A DNA stretch of 64,000 bases, from positions 124,001 to 188,000 of the forward strand of contig NZ_JAPZDS010000004.1 of NCBI RefSeq assembly GCF_029813115.1. The letters are read 5' to 3'. The notes under the pieces are model-generated. The model saw nothing but the letters and a program-made list of their open reading frames with translations. It ran no database searches and was not told the DNA's origin. Position 1 is the first letter of the stretch. Each line of letters begins with the position of its first letter. The position numbers and the translations under genes are program-made. Positions 52,569-61,535 of this stretch are shown here, in pieces. Origin of the DNA: Aureimonas sp. SK2 (GTDB taxonomy: Bacteria > Pseudomonadota > Alphaproteobacteria > Rhizobiales > Rhizobiaceae).

Positions 52569-53051
52569 TCAGGCAGCGGCGGTCGCGGCGGCCCGCGCCA
52601 GGCGATCCACGTCCTCGTTCTCCCGGTGCCCCGCAGGGCCCTTGACCCATGTCCAGGCGATCTCGCGCCCGCTCGCCAGGGCATCGAGTTCCTGCCACAG
52701 GTCGCGGTTCCTCACCTTGCGGCCCTCGGCGTTCTTCCAGCCACGGGACTTCCAGGGCCGAACCCACTCGGTCATCCCCCTGACGAGATACCGGGAATCC
52801 GAGAAGACCGTCGCGGTACCGGCCGGGAACGCCTTCAGCGCCTCGATGGCGGCGACCATCTCCATGCGGTTGCTATCGGTCGCGGCGACGCGGCCGGTGA
52901 GGACGACGGGCTCGGCAAGGCGGCCGTCGTCGCAGAGGATGCGGATCGTCGCCGCCCAACCGCCCGGCCCCGGATTGCCGGCACAGGAGCCGTCCGTGTG
53001 GATCACCGCGTGGCGTCGGGAAGCGGGGCGGTCGGGGGCTTCGGATTCCAT
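52569..53051 (-). CDS. rnhA: Ribonuclease HI
   Basis: This 160-residue ribonuclease HI removes RNA from RNA-DNA hybrids. The four catalytic acids are present: Asp in VIHTDGSCAGNPG, Glu in SNRMEMVAAIEAL, Asp in VFSDSRYLVRGM and Asp in HRENEDVDRLAR. Length and the WVKGPAGHRENE handle region match bacterial RNase HI (about 150-160). The start ATG at 53051 adds a short leader MESEAPDRPASRRH. It lies 61 bases downstream of the histidine kinase gene on the same strand. Only one copy is seen here; whether the genome has another is not known. Confidence 0.95.
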   Translation of the reverse strand: MESEAPDRPASRRHAVIHTDGSCAGNPGPGGWAATIRILCDDGRLAEPVVLTGRVAATDSNRMEMVAAIEALKAFPAGTATVFSDSRYLVRGMTEWVRPWKSRGWKNAEGRKVRNRDLWQELDALASGREIAWTWVKGPAGHRENEDVDRLARAAATAAA

Positions 53052-53112
53052 CGCCCGGGCGTAGCAGAACCGGCAGGCGGCGTCCCGGTCTCGCGAACGA
53101 CCATCCCGTCTG

Positions 53113-54492
53113 TCAGATGCCCGCGTCGATCGATGGAAGCGCGAGGCGCATGCGCAGGCCGGGTTCGGCGTCCGTCGCCTGGACGCTGCCGCCGTGCAGT
53201 TCGGCGACGGAGGCGACGAGCGCGAGGCCGAGGCCATGGCCGGGCGTCGCCCGGCTGCGGTCGAGCCTGTAGAGGCGGCGGAAGACCTTGTCCCGCTCGT
53301 CTTCCGGAATGCCCGGCCCGTCGTCCACGACCTCGGCCAGAACCGTGCGCGCTTCGAGGTCCTGCCGCAGCGCGAGGCGGATCGTGCCGGGCGGCGGAAC
53401 ATGGGTGATGGCGTTCTCGATCAGGTTGGCGAGCGCCTGGGTGAGGAGGTCGCCGTCCCCCAGGACGCGCAGACCCGGCTCGATCCGGCATTCCAGACGG
53501 TGGCCGGCATCCACCGCCACCTCGCCGTAGACGTCGGCGACCCGCTCGGCGAGATCGGAGAGGTCCAGCGCCCGGAAGCGGGCCTTGCGCGCGCCGGCCT
53601 CGATCTGCGCGATGCGCAGGAGGGCGTTGAAAGTGTCGATGATGGCGTCCGTCTCGGCGACCGCCGCCTCGACGGCGCGTTCGAGATCCGCCTTGTCGGC
53701 GCTCCGGGCGATCCCTTCCAGACCCTGCCGCAGACGTGCGAGCGGCGTGCGCAGGTCGTGCGCGATGTCGGTCGAGACCTGCCGCAGGCTTTCCACCAGC
53801 GTCTCGATCCGGGCGAGCATCACGTTGATGTCGGTGGCGAGGCGGTCGAGTTCGTCGCCTCGTCCGGAGACGGGAAGGCGCAGGTCCAGCCGCCCTTCCA
53901 CGATCGAGCGCGTGGTGGCGGCGATCGCATCGACGCGGCGGCTCGGCCCGAGCCCTACGATGATGCCGCCGACCAGCGCCAGCGCCAGGGTGACCACGCA
54001 GCCGGTCAGGATGGCCGAAAGGAGGATGGAGCGGATCGTCTCCAGGATGTCGGAGCGGCGCGCGGCAAGGACGCGGTAGTCGCCGAGAACGATGCCCTGG
54101 GCATAGAGCGTGTCGCCCCGTGCGCCTTCGGTCGCGCTGGGGGCCGCCGGGGTCAGGCGGGTGGCGCTCGCGCCCGGTATCCAGGCGTCGGCCGGCAGGT
54201 TGCCGACGAGGCGCTCGCCGTTCGGCCCGAGCAGCAGGAAGAAGCGGTCGTCCGCCGCGCTGTCGACCCGCTCCTCGACCTCCTGGCGAAGGCCGCCCTC
54301 CCCCCCTTCATCGTAGCCGTGGACGAAGAGTGCGAGATCCTCGGCGATGGAGGCGCGCACGATGGTCTGCATCTGGGTGCTGGCGGCCACATAGGTGACA
54401 GCCATGATGAGGACGGCCGAGACACCGAACATCAGCCCGTAGCCGAGCGACAGGCGGAAGGTGATGGTGCGGAACCGGTCAGGCAGGCGCAT
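53113..54492 (-). CDS. Sensor histidine kinase
   Basis: This 459-residue membrane kinase has two membrane helices (about residues 16-38 and 155-180) around a periplasmic sensor region, a HAMP segment, and the H-box STDIAHDLRTPLARLR carrying the phosphorylated His. It also has the N-box ALANLIENAITHV and the glycine boxes VVDDGPGIPEDE and GHGLGLALVASVAELHGG. It overlaps the response regulator gene by 14 bases. The divergent neighbours eptA and dgkA suggest that it senses envelope or cationic peptide stress, as PmrB/BasS and ColS do (inference). Confidence 0.93.
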   Translation of the reverse strand: MRLPDRFRTITFRLSLGYGLMFGVSAVLIMAVTYVAASTQMQTIVRASIAEDLALFVHGYDEGGEGGLRQEVEERVDSAADDRFFLLLGPNGERLVGNLPADAWIPGASATRLTPAAPSATEGARGDTLYAQGIVLGDYRVLAARRSDILETIRSILLSAILTGCVVTLALALVGGIIVGLGPSRRVDAIAATTRSIVEGRLDLRLPVSGRGDELDRLATDINVMLARIETLVESLRQVSTDIAHDLRTPLARLRQGLEGIARSADKADLERAVEAAVAETDAIIDTFNALLRIAQIEAGARKARFRALDLSDLAERVADVYGEVAVDAGHRLECRIEPGLRVLGDGDLLTQALANLIENAITHVPPPGTIRLALRQDLEARTVLAEVVDDGPGIPEDERDKVFRRLYRLDRSRATPGHGLGLALVASVAELHGGSVQATDAEPGLRMRLALPSIDAGI

Positions 54493-55159
54493 CGAGAAGA
54501 TAGCCGGAGCCGCGCACGGTGCGGATCATCTCGGCCCCGAACGGCCGGTCCACCTTGGCGCGCAGGCGGCTGACATGGGTTTCGACGACGTTGGTCTTGG
54601 GATCGAAATGGAACTCCCAGACCCGCTCCAGGAGCATGGTGCGCGTCAGCACCCGTCCCCGGTTGCGCATCATGTATTCCAGGAGCCGGAACTCGCGCGG
54701 CTGAAGCTCGACAGGCTGGCCGGCACGCGAGACCGTGCGCGCGATCAGGTTCATTTCGAGGTCGCCGACGAGAAGCACGGTTTCCTCGCGCCGTTCCGGC
54801 ACGGCGCGGCGGGCCAGGGCGTTCAGACGCGCCATCAGCTCGGAAAAGGCGAAGGGCTTCAGGAGATAGTCGTCGGCGCCGGCCTCCAGCCCCTCGACGC
54901 GGTCGTCCACCCCGCCGACGGCGGTCAGGAAGATGGCGGGCGTGCGCCGGCCGGCCGCCCGGAGCGCCTTGAGGAGCGACAGGCCGTCGAGGTCGGGCAG
55001 CATCCGGTCCACCACGGCGGCATCGTAGGGGCGGGTCAGCGCGAGTTCGAGGCCGAGCGCGCCCCGGCCGGCGTGATCGACCTCGTGGCCCTCCTCGCGC
55101 AGACCGTTGCAGACATAGGCGGCGGTGGACGCGTCGTCCTCGACCAGCAGCACCTTCAA
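54479..55159 (-). CDS. OmpR/PhoB-family response regulator
   Basis: This 226-residue response regulator has acidic pocket residues (LLVEDDAST), phospho-acceptor Asp51 (AVVDRMLPDLDGL), Thr in IFLTAV and Lys in YLLKPFAFSE. The C-terminal winged helix ends with NVVETHVSRLRAKVDRPFG and IRTVRGSGYLL. The start is TTG; GGAGG lies eight bases upstream. It is the first gene of the two-component pair and divergent from eptA across 165 bases. Confidence 0.93.
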   Translation of the reverse strand: MKVLLVEDDASTAAYVCNGLREEGHEVDHAGRGALGLELALTRPYDAAVVDRMLPDLDGLSLLKALRAAGRRTPAIFLTAVGGVDDRVEGLEAGADDYLLKPFAFSELMARLNALARRAVPERREETVLLVGDLEMNLIARTVSRAGQPVELQPREFRLLEYMMRNRGRVLTRTMLLERVWEFHFDPKTNVVETHVSRLRAKVDRPFGAEMIRTVRGSGYLLDAPA

Positions 55160-55228
55160 CCCGGCATCCTCCGTTTCGGCATCCGGTTCTAGCCCGGTTC
55201 CGCTCCCGTTTCACGCCGGGGCTCGCCG

Positions 55229-55246
55229 CTATACCAAACCGTATAG
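55229..55246. promoter_or_regulatory. Inverted repeat between response regulator and eptA
   Basis: CTATAC and GTATAG are perfectly complementary with a six-base spacer. The overlapping TATAGT (55242-55247) could be a -10 box towards eptA. Candidate operator or bidirectional promoter element. Confidence 0.4.
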
Positions 55247-55324
55247 TTTCGGCGACGTGGCGCCGAACTGAGGTCGCTATGGAAGGGCGGCCGGAGCGTC
55301 CCGGCGCCAACGGACCCCTTGCCC

Positions 55325-56977
55325 ATGCGCCTTGCCAGACCCACTATTGCCAGCCTGCCGCTGGCCGCCCTTTGCGCGGCCTACATCCTGTTCGCCACCA
55401 ACGGCACCTTCTGGCGCAAGGGCTTTCTGTATTTCGGGGACCATCCCCTGCACCTGGCAGCGCTCGGGCTCGGTCTCTTCCTGCTGCTGTTCTGCCTGCT
55501 GGCGGCCCTCTCGGTCCGCTACGTCCTGAAGCCGGCCGCGATCGTGCTGATCCTCGTCTCGGCCGCCGCCTCCTACTACGTCGACAGCTACGGCATCCTG
55601 ATCGACCGCGAGATGATCGCCAACATCGCGAACACGACCCATGCGGAGGCCGGCCATCTCGTCACCGCCGGCTTCCTTCTCCATCTCGCGCTGTTCGGCC
55701 TGCTTCCGGCGGCTCTCGTCGCGCTCGTGCGCGTGCGCCACCACCCGTTCAGGCGGAAGGTCCGGCAGAACTTGGCCGTGATCCTGCCCAGCCTGGCGCT
55801 GGTGATCGCCATCGCGCTCGGCTTCTATTCGAGCTACGCCTCGACGTTCCGGATGCATCGCGACCTCATGGCCAGCCTCAACCCGGTCGCGCCGGTCGCG
55901 GCGGTCGTGAAGTTCGCCGAGCACTGGGACGGCGAGCGGACCTACGTGGCCGCGCCGCTGGGGACGGACGCCGTCGCCGGCCCGCGGCTCGCCGCGGCGA
56001 AGAAGCCGGTCGTGACCGTGCTGGTGGTCGGCGAGACGGCTCGGGGCCAGGAATTCTCGCTGAACGGCTACGGACGCGACACCAATCCCGAACTCGCCCG
56101 GCGCGGGGTGGTCTCCTTCACCGACGTCTCGAGCTGCGGCACCTCGACCGCCGTGTCCGTGCCCTGCATGTTCTCCAACCTGACGCGGGCCGGCCATTCC
56201 GACGAGAAGGCACGCTCGGTGGAGAACGTCCTCGACGTCCTGGGCCATGCCGGCCTCGACGTGCGCTGGATCGACAACGACACCGGCGCCTACCACGTCG
56301 CCGACCGCGTGCCCTACGCGTTCCTGCCCGACGGGGCCGATCCCCGGTTCTGCGAGGGCGGCGAATGCCGCGACGAGATTCTGTCGGACCGGCTCCAGGC
56401 GGAGCTGAAGACGGTGACCCGGAACACCTTGATCGTGCTGCACCAGCTCGGCAGCCACGGGCCGACCTATTTTCAGCGATACCCCAAGGATTTCGAGCGC
56501 TTCACGCCGGCCTGCCACACCGCAGAGTTCGCCGACTGCGAGCGCCAGGAGATCATCAACGCCTACGACAACACGATCCTCTACACCGACCACGTTCTGG
56601 CCGAGGTGATCGACCAGTTGAAGGCTCGGACGGACTTCGAGACCTCGATGCTCTACCTCTCCGACCACGGCGAGTCGCTCGGCGAGAACGGGATCTATCT
56701 CCACGCCATGCCCTATATGCTCGCGCCGTCAACGCAGACGCATGTGCCGATGATCGCCTGGGTCTCCGACGGCTTCGCGCGGACGATGGGCCTCAACACC
56801 GCATGCCTTTCCGGCCGCAGGGATGCCGCGCTTTCGCACGACAACCTGTTCCACACGCTGCTCGGTCTGAACGACGTGCGCACGGCCGTCTACGACGCGG
56901 AGATGGACGCCTTCGCACCGTGCCGCCCGGCCGGGACGCCGACGCAGGTGTCGGCGCTGACGGGAGGCCGCCCGTGA
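55325..56977 (+). CDS. eptA: Lipid A phosphoethanolamine transferase (EptA family)
   Basis: This 550-residue inner-membrane enzyme has five N-terminal helices (residues about 10-200) and a periplasmic sulfatase-like domain. The metal site includes VVGETARGQEF (Glu), nucleophile Thr in SCGTSTAVSVPCMF, and YLSDHGESLGENG (Asp, His). It transfers phosphoethanolamine from phosphatidylethanolamine to lipid A, reducing polymyxin binding. ATG at 55325 is used; a TTG six bases upstream is possible. Cys residues around GGECRDE and ACHTAEFADCE could form the usual disulfides. It overlaps dgkA by four bases. Confidence 0.93.
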   Translation: MRLARPTIASLPLAALCAAYILFATNGTFWRKGFLYFGDHPLHLAALGLGLFLLLFCLLAALSVRYVLKPAAIVLILVSAAASYYVDSYGILIDREMIANIANTTHAEAGHLVTAGFLLHLALFGLLPAALVALVRVRHHPFRRKVRQNLAVILPSLALVIAIALGFYSSYASTFRMHRDLMASLNPVAPVAAVVKFAEHWDGERTYVAAPLGTDAVAGPRLAAAKKPVVTVLVVGETARGQEFSLNGYGRDTNPELARRGVVSFTDVSSCGTSTAVSVPCMFSNLTRAGHSDEKARSVENVLDVLGHAGLDVRWIDNDTGAYHVADRVPYAFLPDGADPRFCEGGECRDEILSDRLQAELKTVTRNTLIVLHQLGSHGPTYFQRYPKDFERFTPACHTAEFADCERQEIINAYDNTILYTDHVLAEVIDQLKARTDFETSMLYLSDHGESLGENGIYLHAMPYMLAPSTQTHVPMIAWVSDGFARTMGLNTACLSGRRDAALSHDNLFHTLLGLNDVRTAVYDAEMDAFAPCRPAGTPTQVSALTGGRP

Positions 56978-57354
56978 GCGTCGAGGCGCGGGCGGCACCG
57001 GCCAAGCTGCGCGGCCTCGCCCATCTCGCCGCCGCCGGCCGCTACTCGCTGGCCGGCCTCGTGCGCCTCCTTGGCGAAGCGGCTTTCCGGCACGAGATCG
57101 CGCTGGGAGCACTCCTCGTCGCCTCGCTTGCCATGGAAGGCGTGGCGACGTCGGACCTCCTGATCCAGGGCGTGCTGCTTCTCGTCCTGGCGGCGACGGA
57201 GGCGCTCAACACGGCGATCGAGCTGATCGTCGATCGCGTCTCGCCTGAGTTCTCCCTGTTCGCCCAGCAGGCCAAGGACCTCGGCTCGTTCGCCGTCTTC
57301 TGCCTCCTGGCGGCCAATCTCGGCTTTGCCGCCGCGGTGCTCCTTCAGGCCTGA
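56974..57354 (+). CDS. dgkA: Diacylglycerol kinase (DgkA)
   Basis: This 126-residue integral membrane diacylglycerol kinase has three helices. The family signature ATEALNTAIELIVDRVS (Glu, Asn and Glu for Mg-ATP) is at residues about 68-84, with AFRHEIALG near residue 35 and AKDLGSFAVF near residue 98. Start is GTG, overlapping the eptA stop. EptA releases diacylglycerol from phosphatidylethanolamine, and DgkA phosphorylates it back to phosphatidate, so the coupling makes direct metabolic sense. Confidence 0.93.
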   Translation: MSVEARAAPAKLRGLAHLAAAGRYSLAGLVRLLGEAAFRHEIALGALLVASLAMEGVATSDLLIQGVLLLVLAATEALNTAIELIVDRVSPEFSLFAQQAKDLGSFAVFCLLAANLGFAAAVLLQA

Positions 57355-57384
57355 AGGAACGGGTGCCGGGAGCGCGTCGGCGCG

Positions 57385-59373
57385 TCAGGCCGGGGCATCC
57401 TGGACGCCGCGCCGGCGCACCGTGGCGATGCGGCCGGCCTCCTGCGGCCGGCCGAGGAAGAAGCCCTGGACCATGGCCCCTTGCGCCTCGCGCACGAAGT
57501 CGAGGTGCTCGGGGGTCTCGACGCCTTCCACCAGCACCCGCATATCGCGGTTGCGCAGGAGCTGCAGCACGTCCTGAAGGAAGAGCCGGCCGTCCTCGGA
57601 ATCGATGCGGTGAAGGAAACAGCGGTCGACCTTCACGACGTCGAAGGTGATCATCTGGAGCCATTGCAGCCCGGCATAGCCCGTACCGAAGTCGTCGAGC
57701 CAGATCTGGACGCCGAGAGCCTTGAGGTTGCGGATGACGTCCAGGATATGGGCATCGATCGAGATGTCGATGCCCTCGGTGATCTCGAGCGCCAGCGACG
57801 ACGGCTGGAGCCGCAGCTCGCCGAGGAGGCGCGCAACGTACATGGGAAAGCCGGGCGCCCGCAACTGCACCGCCGACACATTGACCGAGACCCGATCGGC
57901 CACCCCGGCGACCAGGATGTCGGTACAGGCCCGGCGCAGCACCCAGCGGCCGATCTCGCCGATCAGCCCGGTGCGCTCGGCCACGGGGATGAAGACGGTC
58001 GGGCTGATCGGCGTCCCGTCGTCCGTCCGCAGTCGCATGAGCGCCTCGACGGCGCAGACGCGCCCCGTGTCGAGGGCCACGATGGGCTGGTAGACCAGCG
58101 ACGCGAGATCGTCCTTCAGGGCACGGGCGAGGAGCTCGGCGATCTCCTGGTCGGGATGCACGCTTTCGGGAACGCTGGGGTCGAAGCAATGGGTGCGGTT
58201 GCGCCCCTCCGCCTTGGCCAGATAGAGGGCGCGATCGGCCTCGCTGCTGATGCGCTCCAGATCCGGGCTGGTGCCCAGGCGCGTCATGCTGGCCCCGATG
58301 CTGACGGTCACGATGCCCATGCCGTCGGAGCGTTCGGAGTGCTGGACCTCCAGCGCCTCCACGGCCCCGCGCAGGTCCTCCGCGAAGCGCAGGAGCGCCT
58401 CGCCGTCCTCGACATGGCAGAAGGCGATGAACTCCTCGCCGCCGTAACGCCCGACGATCGCCCGGTGCGGGCCGGCCGCGGCGTCGAGGGCGCGGCCGAC
58501 GCAGATCAGACAGTTGTCTCCGGCCTGATGCCCATAGCGGTCGTTGAAGGTCTTGAAATAGTCGACGTCGATCAGGAGGACGCCGATCGCCCGTCGATCG
58601 GTGTTCCAGCGCTCCCGGTACGCGACATACTCGTCCACAACGGCACGCCGATTCCGCAGCCCCGTGAGATGGTCCGTGTTGGCGATGCGGGCGAGTTGCA
58701 GGCTCTTCTCGCGAACCGCCGTCTCGTTGATCCGGGCTCGCGTCTCGTTAAGGAATGTCGCATAGCGCTCGAAGGTCAGCTCCCAGGAGAGGTAGAGGGC
58801 GAACCACAGGAAGATGAGGAAATAGGCGACGAGGACGAGCTTCGTCCCGACCGAGGCGTCGGTCGCCGCGACGGCGGCGCAGAAGAGAAGCGTGATGGCC
58901 GTCGAGCAGGCGGCGCTCACCCCGAAGCGGAACCGGAAGAACAGGCTCGAGCTGACGACGAAGACCGTCCCGAAGACCATGAACTGTGCGAAGGTCTCCT
59001 GGTGGATCGTCGATCGCGCCGCGAGGATCCAGGCGCCGGCGGCGGCGAAGAGGCCCGTCGCGCAGGTCAGGTTGACGGCCTGCAGCTCCGCGTCCCGCCA
59101 CACCTGGAACTCGACCAGGGCCAGGATCGCGAGCCCCAGGAGGATGCGTGTCGACGCGCTGTAGACGCTGACGTCGGGAAGCAACCAAAGGTCGAACAGG
59201 CCGAAGGAGGTGAAGCAGGCGACCGCCGCGCGGACGCCCTGCTGGAGCGAGGCGCGGTCCGCCCGGTCCGTACGCTTCTCGAACAGGCGTCGCAGCGTCG
59301 GATCGAAACGCTTCCAGCGAGGCTGAACCAGCGCCTGGTCTATCCGCCCAGCAAGATCGTCGTGGCCGGCCAT
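57385..59373 (-). CDS. Membrane GGDEF-EAL protein (c-di-GMP synthase/phosphodiesterase)
   Basis: This 662-residue protein has an N-terminal region of six membrane helices (residues about 45-220), a GGDEF domain with TDHLTGLRNRR, DVDYFKTFND and active-site GGEEF, and a C-terminal EAL domain with VEALMRLRT, NVSAVQLR, ITEGI, DDFGTGYAGLQ, VKVD and VEGVET. Both active sites look intact. The inhibitory RxxD site before GGEEF is absent (PHRA at that place), so product inhibition through it is not expected. Start ATG at 59373; the frame is open upstream to 59487 but without domain content. It is divergent from a methyltransferase gene. Confidence 0.92.
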   Translation of the reverse strand: MAGHDDLAGRIDQALVQPRWKRFDPTLRRLFEKRTDRADRASLQQGVRAAVACFTSFGLFDLWLLPDVSVYSASTRILLGLAILALVEFQVWRDAELQAVNLTCATGLFAAAGAWILAARSTIHQETFAQFMVFGTVFVVSSSLFFRFRFGVSAACSTAITLLFCAAVAATDASVGTKLVLVAYFLIFLWFALYLSWELTFERYATFLNETRARINETAVREKSLQLARIANTDHLTGLRNRRAVVDEYVAYRERWNTDRRAIGVLLIDVDYFKTFNDRYGHQAGDNCLICVGRALDAAAGPHRAIVGRYGGEEFIAFCHVEDGEALLRFAEDLRGAVEALEVQHSERSDGMGIVTVSIGASMTRLGTSPDLERISSEADRALYLAKAEGRNRTHCFDPSVPESVHPDQEIAELLARALKDDLASLVYQPIVALDTGRVCAVEALMRLRTDDGTPISPTVFIPVAERTGLIGEIGRWVLRRACTDILVAGVADRVSVNVSAVQLRAPGFPMYVARLLGELRLQPSSLALEITEGIDISIDAHILDVIRNLKALGVQIWLDDFGTGYAGLQWLQMITFDVVKVDRCFLHRIDSEDGRLFLQDVLQLLRNRDMRVLVEGVETPEHLDFVREAQGAMVQGFFLGRPQEAGRIATVRRRGVQDAPA

Positions 59374-59520
59374 CAAGGATGCATCTTTCCCATCTGCGCC
59401 GCCCGCGCCCGGAACGCCACGGTGTCGACCGCCCGGTCCAAACGCAGCGGATCGTGGTGGCCCGGGCACGGGCCGCCACCCCACCATACGCGTAGGTTAT
59501 TACCGACTGCTGAAGCGGGT

Positions 59521-59580
59521 GTTTGATAAGTTGAACGTGATATAAGAAAACCTTAAAAAAACGTATAAGTTTGTCCGCGT
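59521..59580. promoter_or_regulatory. AT-rich divergent promoter region
   Basis: A roughly 60-base AT-rich island in otherwise GC-rich DNA lies between the GGDEF-EAL and methyltransferase genes. It holds two TATAAG hexamers 17 bases apart, and TTGATA upstream. Promoters in both directions are likely here; exact boxes are not certain. Confidence 0.4.
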
Positions 59581-59626
59581 TCGCGCCACAGTCGCCTCGG
59601 CACCATCGCCACGGAATCAGGCAGAC

Positions 59627-60670
59627 ATGAGCGAAACCGCAGTCGACTTCGATGGACAAAGCCTCATCACGGGCAGTCTCGTGAGATCTTCCCGGCTCTC
59701 CCCTCCGTCCGATGACGAGCCGTCCCGGTTCGAAATCGCGTCGAGCCAGCTGTTTCCCATCCTTTCGGCCGCCGAGCGCGCCTTCATGGATGGCCTCGAA
59801 CCGAACGGCATCGTGGAGCGCCTCGCCGCCCGCCTCCATACGCTGCGCCGATCCTCGTCGCAGGCACTGTGGGATGCGGTCGTCGAGCTCGCGCAGCGGC
59901 ATTCCATCCGCCGCTTCCTGATGCAGGATCCGCTGACCCATTGGTCGGCGACCAAGCCGCGCGGCTACTCGGGAGACGCCGGTCTCCTCGATATCTACTA
60001 CAAGCATCCGAGCATGGATCACCTGCTGGCGGACTGCACGCCGCTCGGTCGGGCGATCTACGACTACACGTCGGAAGTTCCGGCTTGCGAGGCCGGCCGC
60101 GAGCGCTGCCGCATCCTCGCCCGGACCGTGGACGAGGCGGTGGAACGCACGGGCGAGGGCGCGCAGATTTTCGCCGTCGCGGCGGGGCACCTGCGCGAGG
60201 CCGAGATCTGCGGAAGCCTCCCGGCGGGGCGGATCGCGCGCTGGGTGGCACTGGACCAGGATTCCGTCAGCGTCGAGGTGATGGCCGGCGCCCATCCCGG
60301 CAGCGTCGTCCAGCCCTTGAACGGCTCCGTGCTCGGACTCCTGCGCCGGTCCTACGATCTCGGGACCTTCGACCTCGTCTACGCCTCCGGCCTCTACGAC
60401 TACCTGCAGGACAAGACGGCCGTGAAGCTGCTGCAGCGTCTCGTCGAGTTCCTGAAGCCCGGGGGCACGCTGCTGTTCGCCAACTTCAGCGACGAGATCG
60501 TGTCGGACGGCTACATGGAGACCTTCATGGACTGGCCGCTGATCCTGCGCTCGGAGGCGGACATGTGGCGCATCGTCAACGCCAGCGTCGACCGCAACCT
60601 GTTCGAGGCCAGCGTGTGGTACGGCGCCAATCGCAACATCGTCTACGCGACACTGCGCCGGCACGGATAG
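59627..60670 (+). CDS. Class I SAM-dependent methyltransferase-like protein
   Basis: This is a 347-residue protein. Residues about 95-130 contain LTHWSATKPRGYSGDAGLLDI, a segment seen in a group of methyltransferases related to the Ralstonia extracellular-factor synthase PhcB. The Rossmann methyltransferase core follows: IFAVAAGHLREAE (motif I, lacking the usual GxGxG), WVALDQDSVSV (acidic residue for ribose), FDLVYASGLYDYLQD and EFLKPGGTLLFANFSD. Substrate is unknown. Placement opposite a c-di-GMP enzyme suggests a signalling role, for example a fatty-acid methyl ester signal, but this is speculative. A hairpin follows at 60684-60713. Confidence 0.75.
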   Translation: MSETAVDFDGQSLITGSLVRSSRLSPPSDDEPSRFEIASSQLFPILSAAERAFMDGLEPNGIVERLAARLHTLRRSSSQALWDAVVELAQRHSIRRFLMQDPLTHWSATKPRGYSGDAGLLDIYYKHPSMDHLLADCTPLGRAIYDYTSEVPACEAGRERCRILARTVDEAVERTGEGAQIFAVAAGHLREAEICGSLPAGRIARWVALDQDSVSVEVMAGAHPGSVVQPLNGSVLGLLRRSYDLGTFDLVYASGLYDYLQDKTAVKLLQRLVEFLKPGGTLLFANFSDEIVSDGYMETFMDWPLILRSEADMWRIVNASVDRNLFEASVWYGANRNIVYATLRRHG

Positions 60671-61097
60671 GAATGGGATACGCACCGGGCAGAGCCGATG
60701 CGCCCTGCCCGGTCGCGCGTCCGAGCGCCGTTCCGCCTGCGGCGTGCCTCTGGGGAACCGGCGGCTTCGCATACCGGTCGGGCACGGGTTTCGGCGGCGT
60801 CGCCGGAACACGGAGGCGCCGGGAACGACGGCAACGCTCCTCGCGAGTGCTTCGGGCCCGGACCTTCGATCACGCGGCTCCGTACCGTCCTCGGTTCCGC
60901 GCGGAACGCGGCGGCAGGCGTCGACACGGCATGCCGCCCAGCCGAGCGATGTCGAGGTCGGCTCCGACCGCAATCCATGCGTCGCCAAACACAGGCATCC
61001 TTACCAGAGGGCCGAGAAACCCTAGTTCGCCCATGGGTGGACCGAACCTCCGGAGGCTCCGGTCCTTCCGCGAATGCCGCGTTTCGAGGGAGTTGGC
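60671..61097. other. Intergenic region with terminator-like hairpin
   Basis: These 427 bases hold no gene I can support. The first 45 hold the methyltransferase hairpin. The remaining open frames are Arg-rich and unrelated to known domains. Confidence 0.5.
60684..60713 (+). terminator. Hairpin after the methyltransferase gene
   Basis: ACCGGGCAG and CTGCCCGGT form a perfect 9-base stem with a 12-base loop, 13 bases after the stop codon. No T-tract follows. Confidence 0.5.
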
Positions 61098-61535
61098 ATG
61101 TCGAGTACGAGTGAAGCGCCTGGATCGTTTTCCGAAGGTCTGCACGGGATCCTGCTCAGCTTTCCCGTCGCCCTGTTCGCCACCGCGCTGGCCTGCGACC
61201 TCGCCTATCTCGGAACGGCCGAGATCCAGTGGACGAACTTCGCGAGCTGGTCGATCGCCGGGGCTCTCGTCTTCGGCGGACTGGTGCTTCTTTGGGCGCT
61301 GGTGGACTGGCTGCGCCAGCTGCGCCGGCCGGGCGGGGGGCGTCGCTTCACCTATCTCGTCGTGGTGGCGGTGCTTTGGGGCGTCGGCCTCGTCAATGCC
61401 TTCCACCACGTGCGCGACGGCTGGAGTTCGGTCGGCCTCACCGGCCTCCTTCTGTCCATCGCCTCGACCGTCCTCGCGCTTGCCGCCGGCTGGATGATCT
61501 TTTCCCGAAATGGCCGCCCGGAGATCGCACGATGA
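61098..61535 (+). CDS. DUF2231 family membrane protein
   Basis: This is a 145-residue protein with four membrane helices. The helices carry GILLSFPVALFATALACDLAY and SWSIAGALVFGGLVLLWALVD, and the NAFHHVRDGWSSVGLTGLLLS segment is typical of the DUF2231 family, thought to be a heme- or redox-linked membrane domain. Start ATG at 61098 follows GAGGGAG by about six bases. It overlaps the sorbosone-dehydrogenase-like gene by four bases. DUF2231 proteins commonly accompany such dehydrogenases and may pass electrons to the respiratory chain (inference). Confidence 0.85.
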   Translation: MSSTSEAPGSFSEGLHGILLSFPVALFATALACDLAYLGTAEIQWTNFASWSIAGALVFGGLVLLWALVDWLRQLRRPGGGRRFTYLVVVAVLWGVGLVNAFHHVRDGWSSVGLTGLLLSIASTVLALAAGWMIFSRNGRPEIAR

